Positions 1 to 7,976 are shown, counted from the stretch's first letter. The stretch is 64,000 nucleotides of DNA from JAIBJN01 sp963838795 (GCA_963838795.1 CAWISL010000018.1:168795-232794), one strand, 5' to 3'. Numbers and translations are program-made. The notes: generated by a model not told the origin, from the letters alone.

Positions 1-1
1 G

Positions 2-127
2 ATCGTCGCCACCGGGCTCGTGATCGGCGGCGCGTTCCTCTTCACCGCCGGGGCGGTGCTCGCCGCGTGGCCCGTGTGGGCGGCTGGGCTCGCCCTCTTC
101 GCCGGCGGCTTCGTCCTCTACAGGTAG
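2..127 (+). CDS. C-terminal end of a membrane protein (partial)
   Basis: The reading frame is open from the left edge of the window and stops at TAG 125-127, giving 41 residues. They form two hydrophobic stretches (about residues 4-22 and 25-40) separated by a short AAWPVW turn, so this looks like the last two membrane helices of a small integral membrane protein. It overlaps the end of the convergent gltX by 10 bp. The N-terminal part lies outside the window and the family cannot be named. Confidence 0.5.
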   Translation: MVATGLVIGGAFLFTAGAVLAAWPVWAAGLALFAGGFVLYR

Positions 128-1371
128 CGATCGAGTCGCGCGAGCGACTCTTCGCGATCCAGCAGCTCCAGGCTCTCGAAGAGCCCCGGCGAAACCTTCG
201 AGCCGGTGACCGCGGCCCGGATCGGACCGAAGGCCTCGCGCGGCTTGAGGCCGAGCCGCTCAGCCAGCCCCCGCAGCGCCGCCTCGATCGGCTCCGCCGC
301 GAACGGCTCGACGCCGGCGAGCGTCTCACGGGCCTCGGCGAGCACCGGGCCGGCTCCGTCCAGCAGCTCGGGCGGCGGCTCGACGCGGCGGAAGAGGAAG
401 CCCGCGAAGGCCGGATACTCCTCGAGCCGCGCGATCTTCTCCTGGACGAGCGGCGCGGACGCGCGGATCGTCTCCTCGTCGCCCTCGAAGCCCTGCTCCC
501 GAAGGTAGGCGACGAGCGCGTCCGCATAGGCGTCCGGCGCCAGCTCTCGCAGGTACACGCCGTTCAGCCAGTCGAGCTTCGCGTAGTCGAAGGTCGCCGG
601 GCTCGACCCGACGCGGTCGAGCGAGAAGCGCTCGACCAGCTCGTCGCGGCACATCACCGTCGTTCGGTCGTCGTAGCTCCAGCCGAGGAGCGCCAGGTAG
701 TTCATGAGCGCGGGGGCAAGGTAGCCCTTGTCCCGGAACTCCTCGACCGAGACGGCGCCGTGGCGTTTCGAGAGCTTCTTCCCGTCGGTCCCGAAGACGT
801 TCGGGACGTGCGCGTACACCGGCACGCCCCGGCCGAGCGCCTCGAGGATCCGGATCTGCTTGGGCGTGTTGGAGACGTGATCCTCCCCGCGGATCACGTG
901 GGTGATGCCCGAGTCGGCGTCGTCGAGTGCGGCCGCGAGGTTGTAGGTCGGCCGGCCGTCGGAGCGCAGGAGGACGAGATCCTCGAGCTTCTCGTTCGGG
1001 TAGGAGATGCGGCCCTTGATGGCGTCCTCCCACTCGGTCGTCCCCTCGTCGGGCATGCGGAACCGGATCGCGCCCTCGTCTTCGTAGGCATGCCCTTCGG
1101 CGAGCAGCCGACGCGCCGCCTCGGTGTGGCGCGGAAGCGAATCCAGCTGGAAGGCGACCTCGTCGTCCCAGTCCAGCCCGAGCCACGAGAGGGAGCGCTG
1201 GATCTGCTCGACGGACTCCTCGACCTCGCGGCTCGTGTCGGTGTTCTCGATGCGAAGCAGGAGCTCACCGCCCTCGTGGCGAGCGAACAGCCAGTTGAAG
1301 AGCGCCGTGCGGACGCCGCCGATGTGGAGGAAGCCGGTGGGGCTGGGCGCGAACCTGACGCGGACAGGCAC
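118..1371 (-). CDS. gltX: Glutamyl-tRNA synthetase
   Basis: This class I aminoacyl-tRNA synthetase charges tRNA(Glu), or both tRNA(Glu) and tRNA(Gln) if the organism uses the amidotransferase route. The 417-residue protein opens with the Rossmann nucleotide-binding fold: the HIGH motif is HIGG at residues 16-19, RGEDH is at 161-165, and the KMSKS loop is KLSKR at 199-203. The C-terminal helical anticodon-binding part is present but the protein is shorter than most bacterial GltX (about 470-490). Discrimination between GluRS and GlnRS rests on the overall bacterial GluRS pattern, including FAPSPTG near the N terminus. The GTG start is chosen because the conserved MPVRVRFAPSPTG sequence begins there and a TACGAT box lies 6 bp upstream. 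It converges on the preceding membrane protein gene. Confidence 0.95.
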   Translation of the reverse strand: MPVRVRFAPSPTGFLHIGGVRTALFNWLFARHEGGELLLRIENTDTSREVEESVEQIQRSLSWLGLDWDDEVAFQLDSLPRHTEAARRLLAEGHAYEDEGAIRFRMPDEGTTEWEDAIKGRISYPNEKLEDLVLLRSDGRPTYNLAAALDDADSGITHVIRGEDHVSNTPKQIRILEALGRGVPVYAHVPNVFGTDGKKLSKRHGAVSVEEFRDKGYLAPALMNYLALLGWSYDDRTTVMCRDELVERFSLDRVGSSPATFDYAKLDWLNGVYLRELAPDAYADALVAYLREQGFEGDEETIRASAPLVQEKIARLEEYPAFAGFLFRRVEPPPELLDGAGPVLAEARETLAGVEPFAAEPIEAALRGLAERLGLKPREAFGPIRAAVTGSKVSPGLFESLELLDREESLARLDRYL

Positions 1372-1377
1372 GCGGCT

Positions 1378-1383
1378 ATCGTA
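1378..1383 (-). promoter_or_regulatory. -10 element of gltX (leaderless)
   Basis: On the minus strand TACGAT is followed by six bases (AGCCGC) and then the GTG start of gltX. This fits TANNNT with transcription starting at the start codon itself, so no ribosome binding site is expected, and none is seen. Confidence 0.55.
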
Positions 1384-1384
1384 C

Positions 1385-1482
1385 TCGTGTGGAAGTGGGT
1401 GTAATGGGGTGAGGGGGTGGTGTGTGGGAGTGGATGGGAGTAGGTAAGTATTGGTAGGGGGGAGGAAGCTGCTAGAACTGAC
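1385..1482 (+). other. G-rich, pyrimidine-poor tract upstream of gltX
   Basis: The plus strand has a run of G tracts (GGGTG, GGGGTG, GGGGG, GGG, GGG, GGGGGG) with very few C bases, unlike all flanking sequence. The spacing of several tracts would allow a G-quadruplex on the plus strand. It marks the left edge of the lower-GC island and lies directly behind the gltX promoter. No gene is visible in it. Confidence 0.4.
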
Positions 1483-2450
1483 GCGGAGTGGGAGGTTAAA
1501 ATGAGTTTATGAAGACGACTCAGGTGACGAGTGCACGAGTTGGATAAGGAAGAACTGACACTACTCAAAGGCGAGCAATCGGCGTGCTATGTACGAGGTT
1601 TGCGTTGAGGGTGTGGGGTTTGCGAGACAGAGTTTGGGAAGGCTTTGGGGGAAGGCGTATACGAGTTGCTTGCAGGACGCTGAGGAGATTCTGGCTCGTA
1701 AAGGTCGCGGAGGCGGATGATAGAGAGACTTCGTGGAAAGTGGAGAAGATTAGACGAGCACACCTATCGTGGCGATCACGTGCGGCGGTGTAGCCGCACG
1801 AGGGACAACGCGCCATGGCGAAGTCTCTCGATTGTCGTGACGACAACGAGCTAGGACTCATCACAACGCGTGGTCGGAACGCGGCGGCCTCAGCCCGCTT
1901 TCACTGCCTGGGCAACGGCAACACGAGCGGGTGATGGCGTTTCGAGCGCCGGTTTGATCAACGCCGGGACACTTATCGGGAGGTTGCTGGTTTCTCGAAC
2001 GCCAGCGGGTCATGTTTCGGCGAACCTCACAGGGCGTCTGGGAGGACAACCACGAAAGACCTCAGCGAAGAGGAACTGACTGCCTCCTGGGCGTGCGCAT
2101 CGATGGTTCGCGCGAAGTGAACGCAAAGCTCGACGTATATACGAGAGCGCAGGCGCCTATTACCGCGCTGGCGATCTTTGAGACCTTCGAGCGGCGCGAG
2201 TACGAAAACGGGGGAACTCACGCTTCCACCGCTGGCTGGAACGAAGCTAGGCCGCGGTTGAGGAGGCACGCGATCGAGCATCGAAGCAATCAACGCGGTC
2301 GAGGCAGCTATGCGCGACGAGCTCGCAAGTCTCTGAGCGTACTCCTTCAGCTGTCGTCGGCAGACACGGCTTGCTTCTCGTGATCACCTAGAGAGACGAG
2401 TCTTTGAGCCTGCGACAAGAGGACAAGTGGTTTACTAGGGGTTGGCGGCA
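1483..2450. other. Stretch without a recognisable gene
   Basis: Only short overlapping ORFs in discordant frames occur here and none looks like a known protein. A perfect 8-bp hairpin (CGTGCGGC at 1779-1786, six-base loop, GCCGCACG at 1793-1800) stands out but has no T-run. Around 2277-2336 one frame reads RSSIEAINAVEAAMRDELASL before a stop. That looks coding in composition and may be a gene remnant. GC is visibly lower than in the flanking genes. Confidence 0.4.
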
Positions 2451-2656
2451 ATGCGATTCGGAGGCTCAGGGCTGGCAGTATTCGCTATGGGCGTCGCTAT
2501 TGCTGTGCTTCTTTCAAACAGAGATTTAGCTTTGCTCGAATCGTTATTAGCACAGCGCTCGGCTTTCTTCTTGTGCTTGTGCTTGGTCTAGGATTATCCG
2601 TGCTTCAACACTGTCGTCCAAGGAGGGAAACGTGGCAAAAAAGACAGTCTAGTTAG
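2451..2656 (+). pseudogene. Possible frameshifted small two-helix membrane protein
   Basis: An ATG at 2451 opens a hydrophobic segment (GLAVFAMGVAIAVLL). A second frame further on reads RIVISTALGFLLVLVLGLGL, a clear membrane helix, and ends at 2656. One indel between about 2500 and 2535 would join the two helices into one small membrane protein. No family is recognised. GC is well below the neighbouring genes, which suggests foreign origin. Confidence is low because no strong ribosome binding site precedes the ATG. Confidence 0.25.
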
Positions 2657-2764
2657 CGACAATCGGGCGACGTGGTACCGGATGGGAAGGGTGCGCTGCT
2701 CCGAATCACGTACACGGAGCTCGACGTGGCAGCTATGCAGCGACTTGACAGACGGAGAGGCTGA
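2632..2764 (+). pseudogene. Remnant of a small gene with a strong Shine-Dalgarno
   Basis: AAGGAGGG at 2620-2627 precedes GTG 2632, but that frame stops after six codons (MAKKTV). Another frame then reads a coding-like VPDGKGALLRITYTELDVAA from 2675 and stops at 2762-2764. The good ribosome binding site followed at once by a stop suggests a gene broken by indels or by sequence errors. No family is recognised. Confidence 0.25.
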
Positions 2765-2887
2765 GGCCTGGTAGCGCGACTCATGCAAAGCCGGTGGCTC
2801 GCAGGGGACGCAGATTAAGGCTGCTGGGTAGAGCCTCTCACCAGGGCTCGACACGCCGCAACACGCGCAGGCAGCTGGGCGCTCGCT

Positions 2888-3096
2888 ATGCCTCCACGGT
2901 GGAAAACGGCGGTGGTGGTCTGGCTGGCCATCTACCCAGCATCACACTCATCCAGTGGCTGGTCGGGCCAACGATCCAAGCCTGGCCCCTGGCGGTTCGC
3001 ACATTCGCACTCACCGTCGTGCTGGTGCAGTTGATGGTCTACCTCTTGATACGGCTTCCAGCGCCTCCTGGCCCATGGTTGCGTCGGCCACATTGA
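2888..3096 (+). pseudogene. Frameshifted two-helix membrane protein remnant
   Basis: ATG 2888 begins MPPRWKTAVVVWLAIYP. After one indel near 2935 the sequence continues in a second frame with SITLIQWLVGP, then WPLAVRTFALTVVLVQLMVY, and ends at 3094-3096 with WLRRPH-like residues after a further indel. The pattern of PPRWK, first helix, WPL-RT and second helix resembles the C-terminal membrane part of COG3224-type monooxygenase-like proteins; this is a recollection of the family, not a search result. No N-terminal ABM-like domain was found upstream. The protein-level signal is good but the frame is broken at least twice. Confidence 0.35.
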
Positions 3097-3481
3097 CAAC
3101 CGAGTTGAATACGTGAAGTACATTGGGGAGGGCGAATGGCGCCTGCCGGGCGGGCGCGATGTACATATCCCGGGCTCCCCTAGGGCTACACCTAGCCGCG
3201 CCGCCACAGGGGCAGGCACCGGCCCCAGGGCCAGGCCCGTGCGTCCTCCTTACATAGCCACGCGCGGTTGCTCAACCGCTAACAGTCACGAAGTACCTGC
3301 AATAGCGAGGATCTCTAGCGTGTGGGCCAACGATGGGCAGCAAGTTCGCCGTTTCCTCTCGGCGGGTGGAAGGTCTTGGGCGTATCTCCCGACCCCTGCC
3401 AACACCGCTCTACAAGGATTGCTGCGACTCCTGGCTCCGTATCGGACGGAGTAAGGTATTGCGCCTCGGGCATGAGAGGTA
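3097..3481. other. Stretch without a recognisable gene
   Basis: No convincing coding signal is seen on either strand. The last part (3473-3481) supplies the GAGAGG ribosome binding site of the TIR gene that follows. A C/G-rich part near 3176-3240 has short self-complementary stretches but no clear terminator. Confidence 0.3.
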
Positions 3482-4559
3482 ATGGCAGCTCGCATCTTCA
3501 TCAGCTACCGACGTGACGATGATACTTCGGCAGCAGGACGGCTCTACGACGCTCTTAGTGCCAAGTTCGGAGCCGACCAGGTGTTCATGGATCTGGACAC
3601 GCTGGAGCCGGGAGAGGATTTCTGGGAGGTCATCAAGGAGGCCTTGGAACGGACTGACGTGCAGCTTGCAGTGATCGGGCGCGGATGGCTCGACGCCCCG
3701 ATCAGATAGGCAATCGACGCCTCGACATAAGGACGACTTCGTTCGCCGCGAGATCGCGCTTGCACTCAAAGGCGGCGTCGTGTCGTCCAGTCCTCGTCAA
3801 CGGTGCAACGATGCCGCCGCCAAGGAACTCCCGAGCAGCATCAAGCGCTTGACCGGCAGGAACGCGGTACACCTGACGGCGGCGACTTGGAGAGCGGAGG
3901 TGGCTCGGCTTATCGCGTCACTCGAGGATGAGCCGTTCTTGCGGATGAGCCCGCCTGGCCGAGCCGTCGCCCACACTCCAGCGGCTGCCGACGCGGATGA
4001 GCTCGCACCTGCGTGGAACCAGGACCAGCCGAGGTTCTCCCAAGGCAGAGCGGGCGTCCAGAACTCCATCTGCCTTTCGATCTGCCCCCACTCCGCCCGG
4101 CGGCACCGCCTCAAGGGAAGCGCAGCGCGGACGAGCTACTTGCAATGGCGGAGTCCGCCAAAGAGATAGATCCGGCGGAAGTCTGCGCAGCGTCAAACCC
4201 AAGCCTCAGACAGAAGCTATTGCTGCCCAGCTCGCACAAGACGAATGGGTCCTAGCGCTGTTTCCGGTTGAAGATGCGGAGATATTTTCCCGATGGCAGG
4301 GGTACCTGGCGATCACGAACGAGGGGTTGGCTCTACTCGTCGGCTAGCGAGACTGGTCGTCGGCCGAAGGTAACCATTGAGTGGCTGGATAGGTCACAGG
4401 TAGCGTGGCATCGCTTGGCAAGGATCTCGCGGGCATCCGACCATCATTATCAAGCGTCATACCGGTCCTGACACCACCGCCGAGTGGATAGCCATCAAGG
4501 CGCCGCTCCGGACCTCGGAAGCGATGCTCGAAGAACTCAGAAAACATCTGAGTGACTAG
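3482..4559 (+). pseudogene. TIR-domain / PH-like protein broken by several indels
   Basis: ATG 3482 follows GAGAGG. The first frame gives an almost consensus bacterial TIR domain: FISYRRDD, then RLYDAL, VFMDLDTLEPGEDF and VIGRGWLDA. The frame stops at 3709, but the TIR domain continues in other frames: DQIGNRRLD (3700-3726), DDFVRREIALALKGG (3732-3776), VLVNGATMPPP (3790-3822), and KELPSSIKRLTGRNAV with WRAEVARLIASLED (3823-3930). A Pro-rich linker follows, and then a PH-like (bPH) module: LAQDEWVLALFPVED, WQGYLAITNEGLALLV, VTIEWLDRSQVAWHRL, and IIIKRHTGPDTTAEWIAIKA to the stop at 4559. The full product would be about 350 residues. TIR proteins often act as NAD-cleaving immune effectors. Most breaks look like single-base losses in short homopolymers, so assembly error is as likely as true decay. 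Confidence 0.6.
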
Positions 4560-4721
4560 CGGTCGCGTGGGATAGCAGCCTGCGGATACATCGTGCGCGG
4601 AGCTGATCCCGTTTGCGTTCCTCCCTGATTTCCTTCGACACAGTGACGGACGGATGAGGTTCTAAGAGGAAGGTGTCGTGGGCATTTCTCGTTGAAGGCT
4701 GAAAACGGCGTTGTGAGCGGC

Positions 4722-4727
4722 TATCGT
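4722..4727 (+). promoter_or_regulatory. -10 element of nfo (leaderless)
   Basis: TATCGT is followed by six bases (AGTCCC) and GTG 4734, from which the conserved endonuclease IV sequence starts. This spacing supports GTG 4734 over the upstream TTG 4692 and GTG 4713. Confidence 0.5.
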
Positions 4728-4733
4728 AGTCCC

Positions 4734-5660
4734 GTGCTCGCCGGCGCCCACGTCTCCACCGCGGGAGGGATCCACACGGCGATCGACCGCGCGGTCGAGC
4801 GGGGCGCGGAGTCCGTCCAGATCTTCACGCAGAGCCCTAGGGCCTGGCGGCCGACGACCCATCCGCCCGAGAACGTCGAGCGCTTCAAGCAGGCCCGCGC
4901 CGAGGCGGGGATCGGGGCTGTTATCTGCCACGCCGTCTACCTGATCAACCTTGCCGCCACGAATCCGGAGATCCGCGAGAAGTCGCGCATCGCGCTCCTG
5001 CAGACAGTCGAGGTCGCCCGCGCCATCGAGGCCGACGGCGTCGTCCTGCACGTCGGCTCCCACCTCGGCGCGGGGCTGGAGGCCGGGGTCGAGCAGGCGG
5101 CGCCGGCGCTCGAGGAGGCGCTGGCCGCGTGCGACGACCGTGTCTGGCTCCTGCTCGAGAACTCGGCCGGCGCGGGCGGGACGATCGGCCGCTCCGTGGA
5201 CGAGCTCGCCGTCCTCGTCGACCGTCTCGACCGCCACCCGCGCCTGGGCCTCTGCCTCGACTCCTGCCACCTCTGGGTCTCGGGTGTCGACGTCACCGAC
5301 CCGGCGACGGTCAGCGCCTCCCTCGACGATCTCGACGATCGCATCGGTCTCGACCGCCTCCGCTGCCTTCACGTCAACGATGCCGCCGCCGAGCTCGGCT
5401 CGAACCGCGACCGCCACGCGAATGTCCTGGACGGCCTGATGGGCGAGGGGCTCGGCGCTTTCCTGGCGGATCCGCGCGTTCAGGACCTCCCCGCGATCCT
5501 GGAGACGCCCGGCCCGGACGGCCACGGCCCGGATTCAGCCGAGGTCCAGCGCCTCAAGGACCTGCACGCCCGCGCGACGGGCGCTACGCGGCCTGGTCGC
5601 TCTGCTCGACGACCCGGAAGGACGGCGTCCCGCGGGGGAGCTCGAAGAACTCGGGATTGA
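4734..5660 (+). CDS. nfo: Endonuclease IV (AP endonuclease)
   Basis: This enzyme cuts the DNA backbone 5' of abasic sites during base excision repair, using three metal ions in a TIM barrel. The family pattern is clear: GAHVSTAGGI at the start, SVQIFTQSPRAW, ICHAVYLINLA, LHVGSH, LLLENSAGAG, LGLCLDSCHLW, LHVNDA with SNRDRHANVLDGLMGEG, and ILETPG. The usual metal ligands (His, Glu, Asp) lie in these motifs. The GTG 4734 start gives 308 residues. After LHARA about 26 Arg/Gly-rich residues follow; they read into the convergent neighbour and are not typical of the family. An upstream TTG at 4692 would add 14 residues that the family does not need. Confidence 0.92.
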   Translation: MLAGAHVSTAGGIHTAIDRAVERGAESVQIFTQSPRAWRPTTHPPENVERFKQARAEAGIGAVICHAVYLINLAATNPEIREKSRIALLQTVEVARAIEADGVVLHVGSHLGAGLEAGVEQAAPALEEALAACDDRVWLLLENSAGAGGTIGRSVDELAVLVDRLDRHPRLGLCLDSCHLWVSGVDVTDPATVSASLDDLDDRIGLDRLRCLHVNDAAAELGSNRDRHANVLDGLMGEGLGAFLADPRVQDLPAILETPGPDGHGPDSAEVQRLKDLHARATGATRPGRSARRPGRTASRGGARRTRD

Positions 5661-5985
5661 CGCACCCGCGCTCGTCGGCCCGGTGCTCGTAGCAGGTCGA
5701 GACCTCGGCGCGGCACATCGGAAGCGGCTGCCGCACGGCCCGCACCGCCCCGAACCCGCCTTTGCGCCCGCGGGCCTCGTCGAGGAGCTCGAGGTCGATC
5801 TCGACGGCGTAGACCTTCTGCATGCAGCCGACGTAGGTGCGTCCCCACTCGTGGTAGGCGTACAGGAACGGGCACGCGCGCTCGATGCAGGCGGCGGGAT
5901 GGACGACCTTGTCGCAGTGCACCTGGCACCGCCGACATTCGGTCTCCTCCTGAGGTCGGAGGGGTAGCTCGGTCCCGGTGAACAT
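5584..5985 (-). CDS. Conserved-looking nine-cysteine protein of unknown function
   Basis: The 133-residue product, read from ATG 5985, has nine cysteines. C17, C20 and C24 form CxxCxxxC, followed by C33, C38 and C54, and then C91, C98 and C108 in the C-terminal half. Acidic and aromatic residues lie between (EIDLELL, FLYAYHEWGRTYVGC). This spacing could hold a zinc or iron-sulfur site. No family name is certain; the sequence looks strongly constrained and I believe close relatives occur in Thermoleophilia, but that is memory only. A GTG at 5997 is an alternative start. It overlaps the nfo tail by 77 bp in convergent orientation and lies 95 bp after the HAD gene on the same strand. Confidence 0.7.
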   Translation of the reverse strand: MFTGTELPLRPQEETECRRCQVHCDKVVHPAACIERACPFLYAYHEWGRTYVGCMQKVYAVEIDLELLDEARGRKGGFGAVRAVRQPLPMCRAEVSTCYEHRADERGCVNPEFFELPRGTPSFRVVEQSDQAA

Positions 5986-6080
5986 CTGTGGCGGCACGGG
6001 CTGTCCCTGGATTGTCGACCCGGCCTGCGACCCCCGCAAGTCTTGACAGGGCAGGCCGCGGGGTGTAGGGCACGGAGCGG

Positions 6081-6806
6081 CTAGGGCTCGCCGGTGAGGC
6101 GCCGGACGACGTTCAGGACGTCCATCGCCGTGAACGCCTCGAAGTCGGGATCGAGGCCCCGCTCGTCCTCGTCGGCGCGGAACCAGAAGGCCTGCACGGT
6201 GCTCATGCCGAGCTCCTTCGCGCCGCGCACGTCCTCGTAGCGGCGATCGCCCACGAAGAGCGCTTCCTCCGGCGCGACGCGGAGCTTCGCCAGCGTCGCC
6301 TCGAAGATCGCCGGGTGCGGCTTCCGCAGGCCGATCTCGGACGAGAAGACGGCCGCGTCGAGGCGCTCCGCGAGGCCCATGTCGGCGAGGTCGCCGTGCA
6401 GGAGCCAGCCCGGGTCGAACGCGTTCGAGACGAGCCCGGTCAGGAGGCCGCGCCCGCGGAGCGAGTCGAGGAGGGCATGCGTGTGCGCGCCGAGGAGCCG
6501 CGCGGGCGCCCAGGCGGCGTGCTCGGCGGCGAGGAAGCGGTCGAGCTCGTCGTCGCCGAGCTCGATGCCGAAGCCGCCGAGGAGCTCCCGGATCATCTCC
6601 GGATACTCGACCTCCTCCACCGCGCCGGGAACGAAGAGCAGCGGCAGGTAGCGCTCGCGGAACACCTCGGCCGTTCGCTCCGGAGTGGGCAGGCCGTCCT
6701 GCTCCAACGTGACGAGACCCGCCTCCCAGCCGGCGGCCAGGAGCTCCTCGTCGTAGGCGAAGTGGAAGAGGGTGTCCCCCCAATCGAAGAGCACGGCGCG
6801 CAGCAC
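6081..6806 (-). CDS. HAD-family hydrolase
   Basis: This 241-residue cytoplasmic protein belongs to the haloacid dehalogenase superfamily, probably a phosphatase. Motif I is FDWGDTLF (Asp8 as nucleophile); the residue two places on is Gly and the next Asp is shifted by one, a variant seen in several HAD subgroups. Motif II is LVSNAFD, motif III is the Lys in IGLRKPHP, and motif IV is FVGDRRYEDV. A helical cap occupies about residues 15-90. The GTG start lies 7 bp after a TATCCT box. The substrate cannot be told from the sequence. It is divergent from the antiporter gene, with promoters that overlap. Confidence 0.85.
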   Translation of the reverse strand: MLRAVLFDWGDTLFHFAYDEELLAAGWEAGLVTLEQDGLPTPERTAEVFRERYLPLLFVPGAVEEVEYPEMIRELLGGFGIELGDDELDRFLAAEHAAWAPARLLGAHTHALLDSLRGRGLLTGLVSNAFDPGWLLHGDLADMGLAERLDAAVFSSEIGLRKPHPAIFEATLAKLRVAPEEALFVGDRRYEDVRGAKELGMSTVQAFWFRADEDERGLDPDFEAFTAMDVLNVVRRLTGEP

Positions 6807-6813
6807 CTGCCAG

Positions 6814-6823
6814 AGGATAGGGT
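6814..6823. promoter_or_regulatory. Overlapping divergent -10 elements (HAD gene and antiporter)
   Basis: On the minus strand TATCCT (6814-6819) stands 7 bp before the GTG of the HAD gene. On the plus strand TAGGGT (6818-6823) faces the antiporter. The two boxes share the TA step at 6818-6819, so both genes appear to be transcribed from one 10-bp site. Confidence 0.45.
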
Positions 6824-6835
6824 GGCCGCGCCTTG

Positions 6836-7873
6836 GTGCGCCGCATCCTCTACGCCCTGCTCGCGCTCGGGCCGATCGTCATCCTCCTGGACAAGTTCAC
6901 CGACGTCGGCGACATCATGCTCTTCGTCTTGGCTGCCCTTGCGCTCGTCCCGCTCGCCTGGTTGATCGGCGAGGCGACCGAGCATGCCGCACACCACACC
7001 GGGCCCGGGATCGGGGGCTTCCTCAACGCGACGTTCGGAAACGCGCCCGAGCTGATCATCGCGCTGATCGCAGTCAACTCCGGGCTGACGGAGGTCGTGC
7101 GCGGCTCCCTCACCGGCAGCGTCGTCGGAAACCTTCTACTCGTGCTCGGCTTCTCACTCCTCTTCGGAGGCACCGGGCGCCTCGATCGTGAGTCGAGCTT
7201 TACGTCATTTGCGCTCGTCGCCTTCGCGGTCGTCCTTTTCCTCATCCCATCGATCCCAGGCTGGGACGGTGACCCCGACCGCCACTCGCTGGCCGTCGTC
7301 TCGGTGCCGGTGTCGATCGTCCTCCTGCTCGTCTACGTCGTCGTGACCTGGTACTCGCTGCGGCGACACCGTTCGCTCCACGTCTCCGACGAGGCGGCGA
7401 TCATGGCTGCCTGGTCGCTTCCGCTCTCCCTGGCGATTCTTGCCGCGGCTACGGTCGTCACGGGCTTCGTCGCCGAAACCCTGGTGCACACGCTCCAGGT
7501 CTTCGCCGAGGAGGTGGGGCTGACGGACTTCTTCGTCGCCGCCGTGATCGTCGCGATCGTCGGAAACGCCGCCGAGCACGGCGGCGCCGTCGTCGTCGCC
7601 TACGGGGGGAACATCAAGCTTGCTGCGGAGATCGCGCTCGCGTCGAGCGCCCAGGTGGCCGTCTTCCTCATTCCGGCCGTGGCTCTGCTCTCGTGGCTGA
7701 TCGAGCCACTCGCGCTCTCGTTCCGGCAGGTCGAGATCCTCGCCATGGCCGGAGCGGTGCTCTTCACGGCGCTCCTCCTCTTCCAGGGCCGCTCCACGCG
7801 CTGGCGGGGCGTGGTGCTGATCGTCGCCTACGTCGGCGTCGCGGCCGCGTTCTACGCCGTTGGCGACCGCTAG
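6836..7873 (+). CDS. Calcium/proton (cation) antiporter, CaCA family
   Basis: This integral membrane protein of about 345 residues has eleven or so hydrophobic segments. The two inverted CaCA signature repeats are plain: GNATFGNAPELI-type sequence in the first half (FLNATFGNAPELIIALIAV) and GNAAEHGGAVVVA in the second. They carry the acidic residues that bind calcium. The protein should export Ca2+ (or other cations) in exchange for protons. GTG 6836 is preferred; TTG 6833 is one codon upstream in the same frame. A family gene name such as cax or chaA fits, but the exact subgroup is not decided here. Confidence 0.9.
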   Translation: MRRILYALLALGPIVILLDKFTDVGDIMLFVLAALALVPLAWLIGEATEHAAHHTGPGIGGFLNATFGNAPELIIALIAVNSGLTEVVRGSLTGSVVGNLLLVLGFSLLFGGTGRLDRESSFTSFALVAFAVVLFLIPSIPGWDGDPDRHSLAVVSVPVSIVLLLVYVVVTWYSLRRHRSLHVSDEAAIMAAWSLPLSLAILAAATVVTGFVAETLVHTLQVFAEEVGLTDFFVAAVIVAIVGNAAEHGGAVVVAYGGNIKLAAEIALASSAQVAVFLIPAVALLSWLIEPLALSFRQVEILAMAGAVLFTALLLFQGRSTRWRGVVLIVAYVGVAAAFYAVGDR

Positions 7874-7904
7874 CAAGGTTCGGTTAACCCACCCCCAGCA
7901 CTCG

Positions 7905-7934
7905 CGCTCGCCACATTGCCGCGCCCGGCGAGCG
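7905..7934 (+). terminator. Possible hairpin terminator after the antiporter gene
   Basis: An 8-bp stem CGCTCGCC (7905-7912) pairs with GGCGAGCG (7927-7934) around a 14-base loop, followed by TTGT only. It is a plausible but weak factor-independent terminator. Confidence 0.3.
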
Positions 7935-7976
7935 TTGTGAGCATGCCGTGACACCCCAGGCTCGGCAGGAGGTCCT

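Noticed and set aside
1372..4690. tRNA gene or integrase marking an integrated element
   Set aside because: No cloverleaf, TPsiC-like box or integrase motif was seen, and no flanking direct repeat was found by eye.
5986..6846. Long N-terminal extension of the nine-cysteine protein
   Set aside because: It is the HAD hydrolase gene read in another frame and shows Arg/Pro/Ala shadow composition.
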